DNA of 64,000 nucleotides from Silene conica. Taxonomy: Eukaryota; Streptophyta; Magnoliopsida; Caryophyllales; Caryophyllaceae. The first letter of the stretch is position 1. The number at the start of each line of letters is the position of its first letter. Positions 59,633 through 64,000 of the stretch are shown here, in pieces. Under the pieces are notes generated by a model that saw nothing but the letters and a program-made list of their open reading frames with translations, made no database searches and was not told the origin of the DNA. A program made the position numbers and the translations under genes. Location: NCBI GenBank assembly GCA_029255685.2, contig CM055316.2, positions 80,908,861 through 80,972,860 of the forward strand. The letters are read 5' to 3'.

Positions 59633-59879
59633 GGAGAGAGAAAGAGGGAATAATTAGGGATTGAATGAGAGGAAAGTGAGGGAGGAAAGAAAAGAGGGGA
59701 AAGATAAACTTGCTTTGCAGAGATTCTCTGAGAGATTTGTTGGGTTATGTAATTAAAAATTGATTCGGTTAATTTTGGTTTAACTTTTCACCTGCTAAAC
59801 GGTCTCTATATTGTACTGTAAATCTGTAATAAAAGGGTGAAATGGTGACGTTCATATGACACCTACCTCACTATCTATA

Positions 59880-60375
59880 ACTTGTAAAACCGTCTCACGC
59901 AATAATTATTGTAGTTTGAGATAAACTTTAACGTTTTGAAGATGACCTTTATCAAAACGAAGGTATTTTCATCGATACGACCAGTAAGACCGCCACCCAC
60001 GATAGTTATTGTAGATTGTTTGAAGATGGCTTTAATCAAAACGAATGTATTCTCGTCGGTGAGACCAGTAAGACCATCTCACACGATATAATTATTGTAG
60101 ATTGAGATAAACTTTCGAGGTTTGAAGATGGCCTTACTCAAAACGAAGGTATTCTCATCAGTGAGACCAGTAAGACCACCTCACACGATATAATTATTGT
60201 AGATTGAGATAAACTTTCGAGGTTTGTAGATGGCCTTAATCCGAACGAATGTATTCTCAACGATGAGACCAGGAAGACCACATCACATGATAGTTATTGT
60301 AGATTGAGATAAACTTTCGAGGTTTGTAAATGGCCTTAATCAAAACGAAGGTATTCTCATTGATGAGACCTTACA
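59880..60375. repeat. Minisatellite, about 115-base unit, four to five copies
   Basis: Units carry TTATTGTAGATTGAGATAAA, CTTTCGAGGTTTG, GATGGCCTTA and CAAAACGAAGGTATTCTCAT, then GAGACCAGTAAGACC. The second unit is shorter. Identity between the later units looks high. No coding content. Confidence 0.9.
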
Positions 60376-61134
60376 CTCACAAAATAAAAGAAGGGTAAAC
60401 ATCCCACTGAGACAGAGGTAGTATATAGGTAGATAAAATAAAAACAGATTATCTAGGTAATAATAAACCGTTTTGTCTTCTCTACCAACAATGATAGTAC
60501 TTGACTCGTTGTTTGTTGTAAAGGGAGATCTGACATGAATTACAAGTTTACAACTTCATCCCTACCAAACAAGTTATTACACTTTTCATGAACTGCAATT
60601 TGAAAGCAATATAAATCTAATTTTCATGAGAAAACCTATGATAAATTTCGTCACATTAGCTCAGCAAGTCGAAAAGCGACAGTCGCAACAACGCATCAAG
60701 CCACAAGCTGCAAGTACATACCAAAAGAACAGGACGGGAAATAATATAGACGTTGTAGAATGCCTTGCTGCAAGGCGTTTTGGATATTGCCTTACCATAA
60801 GGCGTTTTGGATAGTATGTCGCTCAACCAATACAACGAGAGGGAAATACTGCAGGCCACAGAGCTGAGACGACTACACCAAATGGCAGTTGGAATAACGG
60901 CAACTTAGATTAGATTAAGCAAACGAGCTTAAACACATCCAACATCCCGAAGTACTGAACAAAGCATGTACATATGGTTTCATATATTGCAGGACCCGAA
61001 AATATAGTACAGAAGAAAATCAGGTTATCAGAGGATGCATGAAGTATATTGGCATATTGCTGTATGTATATGTTGTGGAGTATTTGATTGCAAATAACCT
61101 GCATTGAAGCCTGTGTAATTATGTACTTCACGGC
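60376..61134. other. Spacer and probable 3' UTR of the TPK gene
   Basis: No other gene. A short direct repeat, AAGGCGTTTTGGATA, occurs at 60771 and 60798. Confidence 0.5.
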
Positions 61135-62321
61135 TCACGGCTCACAGCGTAATGTTATTTCCTTATTAGCAGATGTTTTTGTTGATTCGGGATATGATTG
61201 AGCGAGAATTATATCTGATGCTGACAATGTCCCCGACTGATCAACATCCAGCTCTTCGAATTCTTCAAATACTTGAGTTAAGTCGTCCTGCGTTATTTTA
61301 CCCATCTCTTTCAGCTTATACAATGCAAACTCTGCAGCACTGCAAACAAAATAATCCGACATGAGAATGGAACACAAAGGATCATCATATTAGGTTAACA
61401 GAATATTTAAACGTACTCGACAACCCCATCGTCATCAATATCTGCTGCCTTTAAATCCAGACTGGTCATTCGTCGATGAAGGACACGCTTGACCAGATCC
61501 TTCCGTCTGTTCTCAGTATTTAGCTCAGCAATATACAGGAAAAACTGCGCTAAACATATCGTGCTCATCAAAATCCACACAACTGCAAACAAACGGCCTC
61601 CCTCGGTTGAGAAACTGTGATCTCCATATCCCAATGTAGTGACTGTGCAGCAAACACAGTAAAATGCATCGACAAAATCTTTCTTTTCAACAAATGTCAG
61701 AAATAGAGTTCCGGTAATAATGAGTATTACGAGCATTAGAAACACCAAAACGCATTTATATCTAGCTTTGTTCGTTTCAATTTCTGTCAGAATGTCACTC
61801 GGGCCATACTCATCTTTCATATGCCATGCTTTCGCAAGCATTTCCTCCTGCTTTTCAACAAGATAATCTGCTCCCTTGCTAAGAATCAATCCAACCAACG
61901 CAACTCCTGTGAAAACAAAAGCACAAGCAAGGAGCTTTGCGAGGACACTCTGTGGAACTAGGTCTCCGTACCCGACTGTAGTCATGGTCACCACACAAAG
62001 GTAAAGAGCATCAACTATATCGTTTGTCTTTTCACCAGTGATGTGATGCCTAACTGCGTAAAAACAAATTACACCGACACCAAGGTAGGCCAACAACAAT
62101 GCAGCAACTTTTAACAGATTTGGGTTCACATTCCAGAATGGAGACTCAGGGTTTCTAGCACAAGCATCTTCAGTCACTTCTTCAGGTACATGTTCCAAGA
62201 GAGGGGCGCTTTTAGCCCGACGATATCTCCTTTTCTTGACAGCATCATTTCGCTGTCTGCCAAGCTTAGGATCAAAGCATCCCGGCAGTAGAGTTTCCTT
62301 TAAGAAGTTATTATCAGCCAT
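61135..62321 (-). CDS. TPK1: Two-pore potassium channel, TPK/KCO type
   Basis: Two exons on the minus strand, 62321-61417 and 61339-61135, with matching phases: 369 residues. TPK channels carry K+ across the vacuolar membrane and are opened by cytosolic Ca2+. The N-terminus has a 14-3-3 site, RRAKSAP (34-40). Four helices lie near 69-91, 126-150, 188-212 and 243-266. Both pore loops keep the selectivity filter: TTVGYGD (114-120) and TTLGYGD (228-234). Two EF hands follow: DIDDDGVVDAAE (294-305, built across the splice) and DVDQSGTLSASD (333-344). The start at 62321 (MADNNFLKETLLPG) is preferred over an in-frame ATG nine codons upstream because CTGCCCAG just before it looks like an acceptor of a leader intron. 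Assignment to the TPK1 branch rather than another TPK is likely, not certain. Confidence 0.95.
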
Positions 62322-62349
62322 CTGGGCAGATAAAATCAACTGCCTCAAC

Positions 62350-62999
62350 AGATCACGTAAATATGACCAGAAGCTTCAGAGATTGTTCCCCAAGAATAAA
62401 GCTCGATACTACAAGAGAATCAAGGTTACTGTCATAAGCGCATACAGAGGAAAGCAATTGTATCATAAGCACGCAGGTGTTCCCCTAATTTGTGAACTCA
62501 TAGAAACAATAAATATCGCTTGTGATCTTCAATGTAACAAATTAACTAGAAGAGACTCTACAGAAGCATTGGGCGATTTCAATGACTCGAGATACTTGTA
62601 GCTACAGGATTTCTAGACACTTGTGACTTGTTTTTCCCCATGAGTTATCATCCATTTGCATCCATCTCATCACTTCTACAACCAAACTTAAATTCCTTGC
62701 TTCACATATATGTAGATTGCAGTCACAAATTACGAGTCTTTAATAGCACCACTTATACAGCCGAAGATAATGTCCGATACGAAGCACACCATTAGACTAT
62801 ATGCAAGTAGCTAACTGAAGGACTAGTTCATAGAAGCATTGAATAACCACCCCCAGGCCCTGACCCGGGTCTACCTCACATATATATATACTCCCTCCAT
62901 TCCAATTTTACGAGTAAGAAAAGGAGTATATTTTCAGTATTATCCCCTTCCACATCACTTTTTCCTAAATCATTCCAAAATAGAAAGGACGATAAAAAA
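62350..62999. other. TPK upstream region with a Stowaway-like end
   Basis: Probable leader and promoter of the TPK gene. TACTCCCTCCATTCCAATTT at 62890-62909 resembles a Stowaway MITE end; the partner end is not obvious. Confidence 0.45.
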
Positions 63000-63640
63000 G
63001 GAATTGAGAGAGTACGATGATGCAATTGGCTGCGAATCCACAACTCCAGCATTTAAACCAGTAACCATATATTGGCCTGTATTACTTAAAGACGGAGTCA
63101 TTAAGTACATTAGATCGCAGATTCGAATCCCCTTTACCTAGTTTTAATACAAGTCTCACTGTGATCCAAACCAAATCTCATCACATCTACATACCAAGTT
63201 GAAATAACAATCAGATACACGGGAACAACAATCATTTCCCACAAATCAAACAAACCCAAATCACATTAAGTCCTAAAATCACAGTTTTCCACAAAAATGG
63301 AATTGAGAGAGTATGCTGATGCAATTGGCTGCGAATCGACAACTCCAGCATTTAAACCAGACAACCAGTCCACAACTCCAGCATTTAAACCAGTAAGCAG
63401 TAACCATATATTGGCCTATATTACTTAAAAAGTCCGAGTCATTAAGAACATTAGGTCGCAGATTCGAATCTCCATGCCTAGTTTTAATACAAGTCTCACT
63501 GTGATCCAAACCAAAACTAATCACATCTACATACCAAGTTGAAATAAGAATCACATATCCAGGAACAGCAATTATTCACCACAAATCAAACAAACCCAGA
63601 TCATATTAAGTCCTAAAATCAAAGTTTTTCACAAAAATAG
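63000..63640. repeat. Tandem duplication, period about 299 bases
   Basis: AATTGAGAGAGTA(C/T)G.TGATG starts at 63002 and 63301, and both units run through AACTCCAGCATTTAAACCAG, CTAGTTTTAATACAAGTCTC and TAAGTCCTAAAATCA. The second unit has an extra internal repeat of the AACTCCAGCATTTAAACCAG part. No coding content recognised. Confidence 0.88.
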
Positions 63641-64000
63641 CAAGAATTTGTCAAACAAACTTCTATCAACAACACAATGAACCCACAAACTGTTGTAACA
63701 GAAGCACGAAAAACACTTAGTTATCAATAGTAATAGGGGATGGGGAGGAGGTGCAAGCCAATACAATATCACAAATACGGGCCGGGATTCAAACATGTGA
63801 CCTATTTCCGTATCAAAGAATATAAGACGATTTTATTCTATAACTTGCGAGTAAAGATACAAAACATAAGTGCGACTTACATACTGAAATGGGGTTTATG
63901 TAGAACCTTGCATCAGAGTACTAAAATTGATACGATCAGGGGAAAAGTTATGTTCCCGCAATGAAAGGGTGATCGAAAGATCCATTGAAAAATCTAGTGT
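63641..64000. other. Window end, nothing recognised
   Basis: A 74-codon open frame lies here but has no motif; I see no support for a gene. Confidence 0.5.

Noticed and set aside
62236-62601. Plus-strand open frame of 121 codons over the TPK start
   Set aside because: Half lies antisense to the TPK N-terminus, the rest in its leader; no family motif.
63000-63640. CRISPR-like direct repeats (also considered for 59880-60375)
   Set aside because: Units are long adjacent tandem copies without unique spacers, in a plant nuclear context.

Overview
The window is plant nuclear DNA: intron-bearing genes with GT-AG junctions, two polyubiquitin genes with 5'-UTR introns, a two-pore K+ channel, a DEK-type chromatin protein, a REM-like B3 gene, and a dense load of plant transposons (Copia, TRIM, LINE, SINE, hAT, Mutator-type and Helitron). 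Frequent TACTCCGTA/TACGGAGTA words make me suspect Caryophyllales, but that is only an inference.

Layout. 1-6.7 kb is transposon-filled: a young Copia-type LTR element (7-3941), then a decayed LINE broken by an unrecognised insert that itself carries a TRIM (5572-6145). 7.2-15.2 kb is a local duplication field around one pectinesterase gene (8928-10185, minus); pieces of its flanks recur several times, including two promoter-like relics with no gene behind them. 15.5-18.5 kb holds a pectinesterase/invertase-inhibitor gene (minus) that looks frame-shifted, plus a duplicated 3' fragment of it. 18.6-29.5 kb is almost pure transposon: a hAT MITE packed with TCGGG repeats, a foldback element between TA microsatellites, and two tandem Helitrons, one carrying two nested Mutator-like insertions (one of which has an internal 1189-bp tandem duplication).

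29.7-32.2 kb carries a two-domain B3 gene in four exons and a truncated tandem copy of it. 34.1-40.8 kb holds two tandem polyubiquitin genes (7 and 6 repeats) that share promoter and leader sequence. 42.2-53.0 kb (minus) is a DEK-domain gene in 11 coding exons with a 4.4-kb intron full of repeats. 56.6-57.4 kb is a 5'-truncated LINE with target duplication and poly(A). 59.3 kb (minus) is a small two-helix membrane protein, and 61.1-62.3 kb (minus) a TPK channel with two EF hands.

The genes do not form a pathway. The pectinesterase and the inhibitor-family gene are functionally related (cell-wall pectin) and lie about 8 kb apart, but linkage of function is only suggestive. No CRISPR, operon, virus genome or obviously new coding system is seen. 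The most unusual signals are a fixed Thr at ubiquitin position 28 in all 13 repeats, the nested Helitron/Mutator block with its own paralogous empty sites, the SINE that supplies the splice-acceptor tract of the B3 gene, and an unidentified multi-copy block around the pectinesterase gene.
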